Of a DNA stretch of 64,000 nucleotides, positions 44,375 through 52,818 are shown piece by piece. The notes under the pieces are model-generated. The model searched no databases. It saw only the letters and a program-made list of their open reading frames with translations, and was not told the DNA's origin. The stretch is from Janthinobacterium saanense. GTDB lineage: Bacteria; Pseudomonadota; Gammaproteobacteria; Burkholderiales; Burkholderiaceae_D. Each line of letters opens with the position of its first letter. The first letter of the stretch is position 1. The translations under genes and the position numbers were made by a program. The DNA lies in NCBI RefSeq assembly GCF_014200675.1, contig NZ_JACHCI010000003.1, positions 248,001 to 312,000 on the forward strand. Direction: 5' to 3'.

Positions 44375-44801
44375 TTATGAGTATTCCAAAAAGGCGGATG
44401 CTGCCGATGTTTTTATGTCGTATCTGACACTAATCTTTCCCCAGTTATATATAAAAATTATATTCGATAACCCTTCAAGAATGCCTTGTTCTTTTGACTT
44501 ATATCGTATCATCCGTGGAATTGCCATTTTTTCTATGGAAGTGGGGATTGATTTTTCTGTTTACTGTCAATGATTTAACTAACCCTTTTTTTTCATTTAT
44601 GATGAAAGATTCTATAAAAATACTATTTATAAAGAAACTCACAGTAAAATGATATTTGTTAAATTTCATATTCTCTGGTTTTATGTGAAAATATTTATTA
44701 ATATTGGTGAGAATTTCTCTGATTGATATTTTTTTTGATAGTATCGTAATTTCATCAATGATGAAGGCTCCATCGGAGAACTGAAATCCATATCTTTTCA
44801 A
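44375..44801 (-). pseudogene. frameshifted immunity-like gene
   Basis: The first frame (44801 to about 44550) gives MKRYGFQFSDGAFIIDEITI and on to LVKSLTVNR, then runs to a stop at 44499. The protein-like continuation is in another frame (RMIRYKSKEQGILEGL, then FIYNWGKISVRYDIKT) and ends at 44375. Runs of A near 44530-44560 are likely slip sites. Joined, it would be ~140 residues and resembles the protein at 45356-45844 in layout; NWGKISVRYD matches SWGDIIIKSD there. A sequencing error in the A run is the alternative. Confidence 0.55.
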
Positions 44802-44891
44802 TTTTGTAATGTATTATAATAATTATGTTGTTGGAATTTTATTATGATGATATTTTTTTATGAAAAATGATTTGGTGTGGTTTGCGTAATT

Positions 44892-45308
44892 TTAGCATAT
44901 TAAAATGTGCTCTATATCTTTGTATGTCTCTGAAATTTCCTCATTGCAATAGTGGGAATCATTTAATTCTCGCCATGATGTTCCTGGTATATTTTTATTT
45001 TTATTATGAAATCTGTTTGCTAGAACAACTACAATGCTTCCCCTGTTTGGCCAGTCGCTGGCGCTTATTTTTTTAATAAAATTTCCTTTTTTCATTTCGC
45101 TCAGCAGAATTGCTATTAATTTTTCAGGAATATTTTTTATCTCTTTAATCCACTCATTTTTTTCTGTATAAGTTTTATTTTCTCTGCATATTTCTTCAAT
45201 GTATTCATTGTTTTCTGTCTCAATGGCATCTTTATTCCATTCAGTTGGAGGGGAGAAAATGTATGAGGGCTTATTATCTAAACTATTGTTTTTCCAATGT
45301 CCTTTCAT
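44892..45308 (-). CDS. AT-rich hypothetical protein in the Rhs tail region
   Basis: A 138-residue soluble, charged protein with no signal peptide or membrane segment and no family I recognise. Positions worth noting are PPTEWNKDAIETENNEYIEE and ISASDWPNRGSIVVVLANRF. Its base composition and place between immunity-like genes suggest that it is one more immunity gene or a remnant partner of a lost toxin tip. Confidence 0.6.
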   Translation of the reverse strand: MKGHWKNNSLDNKPSYIFSPPTEWNKDAIETENNEYIEEICRENKTYTEKNEWIKEIKNIPEKLIAILLSEMKKGNFIKKISASDWPNRGSIVVVLANRFHNKNKNIPGTSWRELNDSHYCNEEISETYKDIEHILIC

Positions 45309-45355
45309 TGTTATTCTCCAATGTCACATCATTCTTATGTGAAATAATATTGTTT

Positions 45356-45844
45356 TTATATAAGTTCATCTTTTCCATACACTATCATAGTCACACAATA
45401 TGATGATTTTTGATCTGATTTTATTATTATGTCTCCCCATGAAAATGAAAAAAAATCCTCATATGGAGTTGTTTTTTCTGCTTCTTGAAATAGAAATCTC
45501 GAAATTATTTTGCTTAAGTATGTTTTTTCTTTTTTTAATTCCGAGTTGCTTGATTCGTAGCCTAGTTTATTCACTTCTCCATCTAGCCAAATGAATTCTA
45601 ATATAAGTAGTTTTTCATTTTTAAATCTTAATATTAGTTTCATTTTTAGTTGGTTGAAATAGATTCCTTGGGTGCTATATGTTTCGAATTCATTCGTTTT
45701 CCCAAAATACTCTAATTTTTCTATTTTTAATATATCATTTTTTGATGTGTTTTTACCTATTATAATATTGTCATTTATTTCTATTTCTCCAGTTTCTTTG
45801 TTTATTTTCATGTTGTGGCCTAGGGAATTTAAGGGTTTTTGCAT
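45356..45844 (-). CDS. immunity-like protein in the Rhs tail region
   Basis: A 162-residue protein; a start at MKINKETGEIEIN (45811) is also possible. It is soluble and rich in Lys, Glu and Ile. The C-terminal FFSFSWGDIIIKSDQ resembles the end of the broken gene at 44375-44801, so the two form a family of their own. No known domain is recognised. An immunity role is inferred from the neighbourhood. Confidence 0.6.
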   Translation of the reverse strand: MQKPLNSLGHNMKINKETGEIEINDNIIIGKNTSKNDILKIEKLEYFGKTNEFETYSTQGIYFNQLKMKLILRFKNEKLLILEFIWLDGEVNKLGYESSNSELKKEKTYLSKIISRFLFQEAEKTTPYEDFFSFSWGDIIIKSDQKSSYCVTMIVYGKDELI

Positions 45845-45904
45845 GGGGTAATAATTTTCTTATGTCGGAGTCATCGACGAAAACTCTACTTCGAGATTTT
45901 TTTA

Positions 45905-46033
45905 CTAATTTATGAAGAACGGTAGTGCGGGAATTTTTTTATTATTAATGATATACATTTTCCTTATATTTTTTTCAAATCCAAGATTTTTTATGTAGAA
46001 TTTTTTTTCCTCTTCAAAATTTAAACAAAATAT
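45905..46033 (-). pseudogene. possible remnant of an older toxin tip
   Basis: A short frame after an in-frame stop reads FEEEKKFYIKNLGFEKNIRK, then NNKKIPALPFFIN and a stop. It has no start codon with a ribosome site. It lies just behind the cognate immunity gene, where displaced Rhs C-termini are often found, and upstream of another immunity-like gene at 45356. Its coding nature is only suggested by the residue pattern. Confidence 0.35.
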
Positions 46034-46129
46034 TCAAATATAAATATTATCATTCATTTGTTGTATTGTTTTTATTCCTATTTATTTTTTCTGAAATATC
46101 ACTCTTATTCGTTTTATTGAGAGTGGTTC

Positions 46130-46501
46130 TTATCTTTGGAAATTAATTTTAACTATTTTTTTATCTTTCTTTGAGATAAGGTAAACTATTGTTCGTCCTA
46201 GCGAGGTGCCACCTCCTAGCTTTGGTCTCTCTCCCTCTGCAAGGTTAGGGTGGAAAGTTAATTCTATTTCATTTTCTTGATCTTTTACATAGATTATGAA
46301 ATCTTCTATATTTTTTTGTTTTTCTTTGAAATCTTCATAAGCTATTAGGGAATATATAAAGTATTTTCCCAATATTCTATCATTGAAATTTTCTGAATAT
46401 TTCATTTCTCTTCCTTTTTTATGGTGTGTGTTTTCCGAGGAAGTATTTCTACCAATCGATAGAATAATGAGTAATATTAAAATAGTAGTGATATTTTTCA
46501 T
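46130..46501 (-). CDS. probable cognate immunity protein of the Rhs toxin
   Basis: A 123-residue protein whose ATG overlaps the Rhs stop as ATGA, the usual place of a cognate immunity gene. The N-terminus MKNITTILILLIILSIG is a signal peptide or anchor, so it should act in the periplasm or at the membrane. The remaining ~90 residues match the paralogue at 43953-44234. If the export signal is real, the toxin would be met outside the cytoplasm. No known immunity family is recognised. Confidence 0.75.
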   Translation of the reverse strand: MKNITTILILLIILSIGRNTSSENTHHKKGREMKYSENFNDRILGKYFIYSLIAYEDFKEKQKNIEDFIIYVKDQENEIELTFHPNLAEGERPKLGGGTSLGRTIVYLISKKDKKIVKINFQR

Positions 46502-49500
46502 AAATAATATATTTTTCCATTTTTTGAGTTGTATCCTTTGAAAGTTCCATTTGGAGATCCTAAATAACCTCTGTATTCGGTTTTTCCTATTCCTTTGTAT
46601 TTTGCGGCATCTATATCTGCTGTTGAGAAATTATTGCTATCGTAGTAGTCATTTTCTTTTGTGGTAGGTTTTCCTTTTCCTGTTGAGTAATTTCCATGAG
46701 TATGCCAATACCCTGTTTCTTCACAATTTTTTGCAATTTTCTTGCCACTCCAAGGGTCGACGCCATCGACATCTCCACGAGTCGCTTTGGTAAAGTCATA
46801 TTTCCCATTTTTCCCTTTGTAAATTAGACCGCCGTACTCAAGATTGTCTCGAATTGATTTTTTATTGTAACGACTTAATGCGGCGCGAGCAGCGCCATCA
46901 GCGCTGGAAAAACGGCCACCGAGACAACAATTCCCACATTTTTTTTGTAACCCGAGTGGATCAATCCACATTGTTGGGTTGGGTGCGTAGGAATATAAGT
47001 TAATCCCACCAGATAACCCGACAGGATCTTGTGTGAGAAAACGCGATGTTTCAGGATCGTAGTACCTGTACCGGTTATAAAACAGCCCAGTTTCCCTATC
47101 CTCATACTGCCCCTGAAACCGCAACGGCTGTGCAATGTCGCCTTCAGTCTCAAGCAAGCATCCCCACGCCTTGTAGCGTGCGCTCCAGACCACGTTCCCT
47201 TGCGCGTCCGTCAGTTCACGTGGCGTGCCCAGGTGGTCGCAGTGATAATGGGTGATGCGGTCTTGCGGCGCTGCCATATCGGCTGCGGCCTGGATTTCTG
47301 TCCAGGCCGATGCGTGCAGCGCTTCAGCTTCAGCGTGTTCCTGCGCTATTGCCTCCTGCAATGCGGTATCGCGCCCAGTGTCTGGCAAGTCCCACGCAGC
47401 CATGCGGGGCAGATGTACTGCAGCTGTCTTGTGGCCTCCTTCCGATTGAATTCTCGCCAGTGGCACGAAGCTGTCCGGTTCGTACAGATATGTGACCGTA
47501 TCGGCTTGGTCTAGTTCCTGTACCAGTACGTCGCCGTCCCAGACGAAGAAGCTGGTGTGGGTGGCCATATCCTGCGGCTGCTGCAATTGCTCTGTGTTGA
47601 GCTGTTTTGCGATGCGGCGGCTGAAGGCGTCGTAGAAGTACTGGGCGCGCTGGCGTGACTGGTGGGCCGTCTTGCTGGCGCGGCTGAGGCGGTTTTCGGC
47701 GTCGTATTGCAGTTCCAGGTCGCTCCAGCTCGATTGCCGGTTGGGTGGATGGAAGCGTTTGCTGGTGGTATTGCCTTGCTCGTCGTAGTCGTATGCGATA
47801 CCGCCATAGCTTTTCAGCAGGTTGCCTTGAATGGGGGCGGTATCGGCCAGGTTGCCGGCAGGGTCAAAGGCAAAGTGTTCGGCCAGGCCAGGTTGCGAGG
47901 CGGACAGTAATTGTCCCAGCGGATCGTAGGTGTAGCGCAGATTGCCGAGTCGATTGTTGCCGATGGCGCCCGTTTGCAGGATGCCGGTCAGGTTGCCGAG
48001 TGCGTCGTATTGGAAGCGGCGCTCGCGCAGCGGTGCTGCGGTGTCGCTGTCGCGCCCCAGGGTCAGCCGCGTCAGCCGTGACTGCGGGTCGTATTGGCGT
48101 GTGGCGATCAGGCCGCCGCTGCCCAGGTGGCGCTGTTTTTCTCGATGCAAGTGGTCGCGTTCGACATCGATCACGGTCTTGCCGTGCCACAGCACACCAT
48201 GCCAGTGGCCGGAACCGTAGCGTAGGGTGTCGATGCGGCGGCCATTGGGCAGTATTGTCTGGATGCGGTTGCCCAGTTCATCATATGCGTGTTGCATGAC
48301 GAAGCTGGCGTCTGGCAACCGGTCTGTGTTGGGCAGCCTGGCGACCTCGGGCAGCGTTTGCAGGAAGCAGGCGCTGCGTTCTTCGATCAGTTGGCCCAGC
48401 GCATCGTGAAAGAAACGCTGCTCCGCCTGCGGGGAGGAAACGGCAGACAAATTACCGAGCGCATCGTAGGCATAGCGCACCACGCCATCGGCCGTGGTCT
48501 TGACCCTCAGCAAGCCCAGCGCATCGCGCAGCAACTCTGTACGCTGGCCGGCGCATTCGGTGGCGATCAGATTGCCGGCCGGGTCGTAGCTGTATTGCGT
48601 GAGCTTGCCGTCAAAGCCTGTTTCCGACAGCAACCAGCCTTCGGCGTGATAGCTGAGGTGGTAGCTTTCATCCTTGGCGTTGATCAGTTCCGTCAGTTGC
48701 AGCGCGCTATCGTAGCGGTAGCGCAAGGTTTGGCCGATGGCGTCCGTGCGTTCCACGGGCATGCCCTGGCCGTTGTAGCGGTAGCGCGTCTGTTGACCGG
48801 CCGCATCCAACTGCAGCAGCAGATTGCCGTCGGCATCGTAATGGTATTGCTCCTGGGTTTTATCGGGGCCGGTGAGCCGTATCAAACGGCCCAGGGCATC
48901 GTATTCGTAGTGGGTGGCATGGCTCAGCGCATCGTGCGTGGCGATCAGTTGCCCTTGCGCATCATAGGAATATTCACTGGTATTGCCGGAGCAATCCGTG
49001 TAGGCGGTGAGCAAGCCTCGGCTGTTGTAGCGGAAGTGTTTGCTGCCACCTTTGGCGTCGACCAGTTCGGCCAATTGCCCGCGCTGGTCATAGCGGTAGC
49101 GGGTAACTTTTCCCAGCGCATCGGTGATGGCAGTGGGGCGGCCCGCCGCATCGTATTCGCGCCGGGTGATGTGGCCCAATGCATCCGTGAAGACGACCGG
49201 TTGATTGGCTGCATCGTAGGCGATGCTGCTGCGGTGGCCCAGTGCATCGGTGCTGGCGGTCAGGTTGCCGGATGCATCGTAGGCATAACGGGTGGCGGCG
49301 CCGTTGGCGTCGATGTCGGCCAGCAACATGCCGTCGCGGTCCCACTCGCGCCGGCCCAGTATCACCGCCTTTCCATCCTGCACGCGGCGCACTTCGGTGA
49401 CCAGCCAGTTGGCGTCAAAATGGTATTCCAGGATGCCGCCGTTTTCCATCACGCGGCTGGTGTCGTTGTCGATGTAATCGATCAACGTGCTGGCACTGCC

Positions 49501-51459
49501 ATCGCGCGCGCGGGTGGCAATCGCCCGCGCCTGGTAGCTGTTGGCCACGGTAATGGGAAAGGTGGCGGCCAGTGCCTCGTCGCCCAGGCGGTTGCCGCTC
49601 CAGCGGGCGCGTAAAAAATCAAGGCTGATCCAGTCGAGATCGTAGATAAAACCCGTGTAGCCGGTGCAGGAAGTCAGCAAGTGATTGCGGTAGCTATAGC
49701 TGCGCGTGTCGCCCAGCACATTCGACTGGCCGACCAGGTTGTGGCGCTGCGCAAAGGGGGCTTGTGTCTCCTTTGCTTCGGCTTCATAGCGGTAGCGCAC
49801 ATGGCAGATGCGGCTGCCGTCCGCCAGTACCTCATCGATCCTGTCTATACGCGCCGGCAAGCTCGCTGCTGCGCGCATGGCCTCTAATACGCTGCCGTCA
49901 TCGCTGCGCAGACGCAGTAGTACGGCGCCGGGCTTGGCGTCGGGGAAACGCTCGATGTTGACACCGCGTCCATCGCGCTCTTGCGTGCGCACCAGTTCAA
50001 AGCGTTGCGTGGCGGCAGGGGCGGACGGGGCCAGCATGGCGTTGACGCCATCGTAACCGTGGGGCAGCCAGCCTGTTTCGCCGCGCACAAAACGCTCCAG
50101 GCTGCCGTCGCGCCACAGCAAGGTAAATGTGTCGGCGGTATCGCGGGTGAGTGTAAAACCTTCCTTGCGGCTGTCGTATTGCTGGCCGGCTTCCAGGCCA
50201 GGCAGGCGCAAGGCGCGGCCGCTGTCGTCGTGGTAGACGATGCCGGCGCCGCACAGGGACAGGCTGGTGGTGTAGGGCGTGGCCCAGCGCGCGCCCAGCA
50301 AGCCCCAGTCTTCGCACTCGGCGCCCGAGCGGTAGCAGCGTGTCCAGGCAATGGGAATGCTGCGTTCCAGCGCAAAATCGGTCTGGTACAGAATTTCCTG
50401 GCCGGTGCCGAAATGCACGGGCTTGCGGCTCTTGACGGGCTTTTTTGCGGGCCCGCCATTTTTGGGACAGCAATCGGATGGCGCTTCCGATTTGGGTTCT
50501 TTCTTGCCACGGCTCTTGCCGTCATCGCCGCCGCTTTTCGGCGGAGGTTTGTCGAGTTTGGGGGGCGGCTTGACGGGCTTTTTGCCGACTATTTTTTCCT
50601 CGATTTTCTTGATCGTGGGCGCAGCTTTTTTACCGAGAAACTTGCTTAATAATTTGCCGCCGGGAATTTTACTGAACACCGCCGCTTGTAGTACGGTGCT
50701 AGCCACATTCATGCCGATCTCTGCGGCCGTGCCCAGCAAGTCAGGCGTCTTGCCGGTCAATATATAATCGGCCGCCTGATCGAGTACCGTGGCCGATGCC
50801 TCCATGGCGCTGCCACCGGCAACGGCTACCGTTCCCACGGTAGCGCCTGCGGCAGCGGCAGTTTCCATCGCAGCGGCAGCCGGGAGGCCTATTCCCGTGG
50901 CGCCGACAGCGGCACCCGCCACGCCCAGCACCGCGCTACCTGTCAGTATGGTGCCGCCCGCGTCCACCAGATCTGCCGCCGTGGCGTGCATTTCTTTAGA
51001 GCCGTGATCCTTGTATTCCTGCGCCGCTTCTTTTACTGCTTCCTTTAACTTTTGCAGCAGCGGCTTGGCGCTCTCGCCGCCACGCTCATAAATCTTGCCG
51101 ACCGTATTGTGTGCATTCATCCATACTTCGCGTCCTACCTGTATCAGGTCGGCGCCGTTGGCATGGTGGATGGCGCTGGCGACCTTGGTGTCGACCTGCT
51201 TGCCGACGGTGCCGCTCTTGATGCCGCCTGCCTTGCCGGCCGCGTCGCCGGTGACGGTGGGTATCGTGCTGCGCTGGTGCAGGATGACGGGTTCGCTATG
51301 CGATTTGACGTTGGGCGAGACGTTTTGCGCGTTCGAGAATTCACCGGTGATGCTGTAAGGCAGCGGCGGCGTGCTGGAGCCGACTGGCGTCTTGCAAATG
51401 TCGGGGCTGAGGCTGACGCAATAAAAGCGTGACGATTTGGTGACGGTTTCATTGGTCAT
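46498..51459 (-). CDS. T6SS Rhs polymorphic toxin with DUF4329-like tip
   Basis: A 1653-residue Rhs protein. The N-terminus (about 1-135) is a PAAR-like DUF4150 domain (PTVTGDAAGKAGGIKSGTVG, NGADLIQVGREVWMN). Hydrophobic Ala/Gly-rich segments (about 170-260) and a Lys/Pro linker follow. The Rhs core starts at DUF6531 (HFGTGQEILYQTDFALERS) and has more than 20 YD repeats (YDALGRL, YDAAGRP types). RYYDPETSRFLTQDPVGLSG and DPLGL close the shell near 1505. The last 148 residues (46498-46944) are AT-rich and contain YGGLIYKGKNGKYDF, GYWHTHGNYS and FSTADIDAA. This is the DUF4329 pattern, with a JAMM-like HxH and following Asp (His1586, His1588, Asp1615). Toxic activity is inferred. Confidence 0.93.
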   Translation of the reverse strand: MTNETVTKSSRFYCVSLSPDICKTPVGSSTPPLPYSITGEFSNAQNVSPNVKSHSEPVILHQRSTIPTVTGDAAGKAGGIKSGTVGKQVDTKVASAIHHANGADLIQVGREVWMNAHNTVGKIYERGGESAKPLLQKLKEAVKEAAQEYKDHGSKEMHATAADLVDAGGTILTGSAVLGVAGAAVGATGIGLPAAAAMETAAAAGATVGTVAVAGGSAMEASATVLDQAADYILTGKTPDLLGTAAEIGMNVASTVLQAAVFSKIPGGKLLSKFLGKKAAPTIKKIEEKIVGKKPVKPPPKLDKPPPKSGGDDGKSRGKKEPKSEAPSDCCPKNGGPAKKPVKSRKPVHFGTGQEILYQTDFALERSIPIAWTRCYRSGAECEDWGLLGARWATPYTTSLSLCGAGIVYHDDSGRALRLPGLEAGQQYDSRKEGFTLTRDTADTFTLLWRDGSLERFVRGETGWLPHGYDGVNAMLAPSAPAATQRFELVRTQERDGRGVNIERFPDAKPGAVLLRLRSDDGSVLEAMRAAASLPARIDRIDEVLADGSRICHVRYRYEAEAKETQAPFAQRHNLVGQSNVLGDTRSYSYRNHLLTSCTGYTGFIYDLDWISLDFLRARWSGNRLGDEALAATFPITVANSYQARAIATRARDGSASTLIDYIDNDTSRVMENGGILEYHFDANWLVTEVRRVQDGKAVILGRREWDRDGMLLADIDANGAATRYAYDASGNLTASTDALGHRSSIAYDAANQPVVFTDALGHITRREYDAAGRPTAITDALGKVTRYRYDQRGQLAELVDAKGGSKHFRYNSRGLLTAYTDCSGNTSEYSYDAQGQLIATHDALSHATHYEYDALGRLIRLTGPDKTQEQYHYDADGNLLLQLDAAGQQTRYRYNGQGMPVERTDAIGQTLRYRYDSALQLTELINAKDESYHLSYHAEGWLLSETGFDGKLTQYSYDPAGNLIATECAGQRTELLRDALGLLRVKTTADGVVRYAYDALGNLSAVSSPQAEQRFFHDALGQLIEERSACFLQTLPEVARLPNTDRLPDASFVMQHAYDELGNRIQTILPNGRRIDTLRYGSGHWHGVLWHGKTVIDVERDHLHREKQRHLGSGGLIATRQYDPQSRLTRLTLGRDSDTAAPLRERRFQYDALGNLTGILQTGAIGNNRLGNLRYTYDPLGQLLSASQPGLAEHFAFDPAGNLADTAPIQGNLLKSYGGIAYDYDEQGNTTSKRFHPPNRQSSWSDLELQYDAENRLSRASKTAHQSRQRAQYFYDAFSRRIAKQLNTEQLQQPQDMATHTSFFVWDGDVLVQELDQADTVTYLYEPDSFVPLARIQSEGGHKTAAVHLPRMAAWDLPDTGRDTALQEAIAQEHAEAEALHASAWTEIQAAADMAAPQDRITHYHCDHLGTPRELTDAQGNVVWSARYKAWGCLLETEGDIAQPLRFQGQYEDRETGLFYNRYRYYDPETSRFLTQDPVGLSGGINLYSYAPNPTMWIDPLGLQKKCGNCCLGGRFSSADGAARAALSRYNKKSIRDNLEYGGLIYKGKNGKYDFTKATRGDVDGVDPWSGKKIAKNCEETGYWHTHGNYSTGKGKPTTKENDYYDSNNFSTADIDAAKYKGIGKTEYRGYLGSPNGTFKGYNSKNGKIYYL

Positions 51460-52804
51460 GGCTGGCCGCCTTGTCGCCTTGCCCAGCCATCTTGCTCAGT
51501 TCTTGCTGCGCCTGTTCCAGCAGTTCTATCCTGGCGATCTGCGCTGGCTCCATCACATGCAGCAGGCGCGCGGCGTTCTGGCCCGCATCGGCCGGCACGA
51601 TGGTCCGCCAGACCAGTTCCAGGGTGGCCGCTTCGGGATCGATCAGCACCGTATCGATGGCCAGGCGCAAGACCAGCAACTGGTCCTGCTTGTCCGCCAG
51701 CAGCAGGCACATCACCTGTTGCGGCAGGGTAAAGCGCAGCACGGTATTGCCGCGCTGGTCGGCCCGGGCTGATGGATGATCGTGGCGGCACAGATTGGTC
51801 AGGGTAAATTGTTCCTGCCCAGCCAGGAACGGACATTGCTGGTCGGGCGGCGTGCTGTTCCAGTAGGCAAAGTCAAAATCCTCGGGCAGGGCCGGTATGT
51901 CGTCCGGGTCCCACTTGTCCTTTTCCTCGATGCTGCCGGCCAAAGTACGGCGCGGCAGCCAGCCACGGCCGATCGGCGCCAGTCCGGCCGGTGGCGGCAA
52001 GTCCTTGCCGGCGGCGCCTTGCCAGAACTGCGTCGCCGTGCAGGGCAGCGATGCGTAGCTGATGCGCGGCGCAGGCAGTTCATGGATGTGTTTCAGGTCC
52101 AGATACCAGTGGCGGGCAAAGCCGCGTCCCAGCGGATTGGCCTGGCAAGAATCGTGGGCGGCAAGCGGGCCCTTGGCGATACGCACTGCCGGCGGCAGGC
52201 CGTTGGCGGCGCAATCGTCGGCTGCGATGCGGCATTGCCCGCCATAGGCATAGGCGTAGTGCAAGGGTAATTGCAAGAATGGGACGGGGGTGCTCAGCTG
52301 CCATGGATTGGTTTTGAGCAAACCCACGCTGGCGATACGGGCGCAGCCTTGCGCCACGCGTGTCAGCACGGCCTTCTTGCGGAAGCTGCGTTCGCCGCAT
52401 ACCTGCAGGGTCTTGTCGATCAAGGACTTGTTGCCCGAGCGCAGACCGAGGTGAACCACAAACTGTGGCATGGCCTGCCCGCGCGGCGCATGCGCCACGG
52501 CGTTGACGATCACGTCGCAGCGCGGCTTGTACGGTGCAAAATCGCTTTCCTGCAAAGCGCCCGCCTGCGTGTCGCCGCCCAGGTGCAAGTCTTCGGTGGC
52601 CAGCGGCACCGGCCTGGCCGTGGGGGTCAAGCTGGCCCATCCATCGGCGCCGCACGGGCCGATGGCATAGCCCATGCGCGCCACCACCACATGAAAGGCC
52701 TGGCCGAATTGATCGACCATGTCGAACTGGGTGGCCGCGTGCGGTGTGCGATTGTCGAAGACCAGGTTGGGAATATTGAAATGGGCGTGACCGGTATCGC
52801 TCAT
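51449..52804 (-). CDS. DUF2169 protein, probable T6SS effector adaptor
   Basis: A 451-residue DUF2169 protein lying between vgrG and rhs and overlapping the rhs start by 11 bases. Typical segments are FDNRTPHAATQFDMVDQFGQ, HAPRGQAMPQFVVHLGLRSG and CQANPLGRGFARHWY. Proteins of this family accompany PAAR-like (DUF4150) effectors in T6SS clusters and are thought to help load them on VgrG. It lacks a signal peptide, so it should act in the producing cell's cytoplasm. Confidence 0.88.
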   Translation of the reverse strand: MSDTGHAHFNIPNLVFDNRTPHAATQFDMVDQFGQAFHVVVARMGYAIGPCGADGWASLTPTARPVPLATEDLHLGGDTQAGALQESDFAPYKPRCDVIVNAVAHAPRGQAMPQFVVHLGLRSGNKSLIDKTLQVCGERSFRKKAVLTRVAQGCARIASVGLLKTNPWQLSTPVPFLQLPLHYAYAYGGQCRIAADDCAANGLPPAVRIAKGPLAAHDSCQANPLGRGFARHWYLDLKHIHELPAPRISYASLPCTATQFWQGAAGKDLPPPAGLAPIGRGWLPRRTLAGSIEEKDKWDPDDIPALPEDFDFAYWNSTPPDQQCPFLAGQEQFTLTNLCRHDHPSARADQRGNTVLRFTLPQQVMCLLLADKQDQLLVLRLAIDTVLIDPEAATLELVWRTIVPADAGQNAARLLHVMEPAQIARIELLEQAQQELSKMAGQGDKAASHDQ

Positions 52805-52818
52805 GAAGGGTGTCCTGA

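Noticed and set aside
48289..49614. 441-codon frame opposite the Rhs core
   Set aside because: The periodic residue pattern comes from the YD repeats of the Rhs gene on the other strand.
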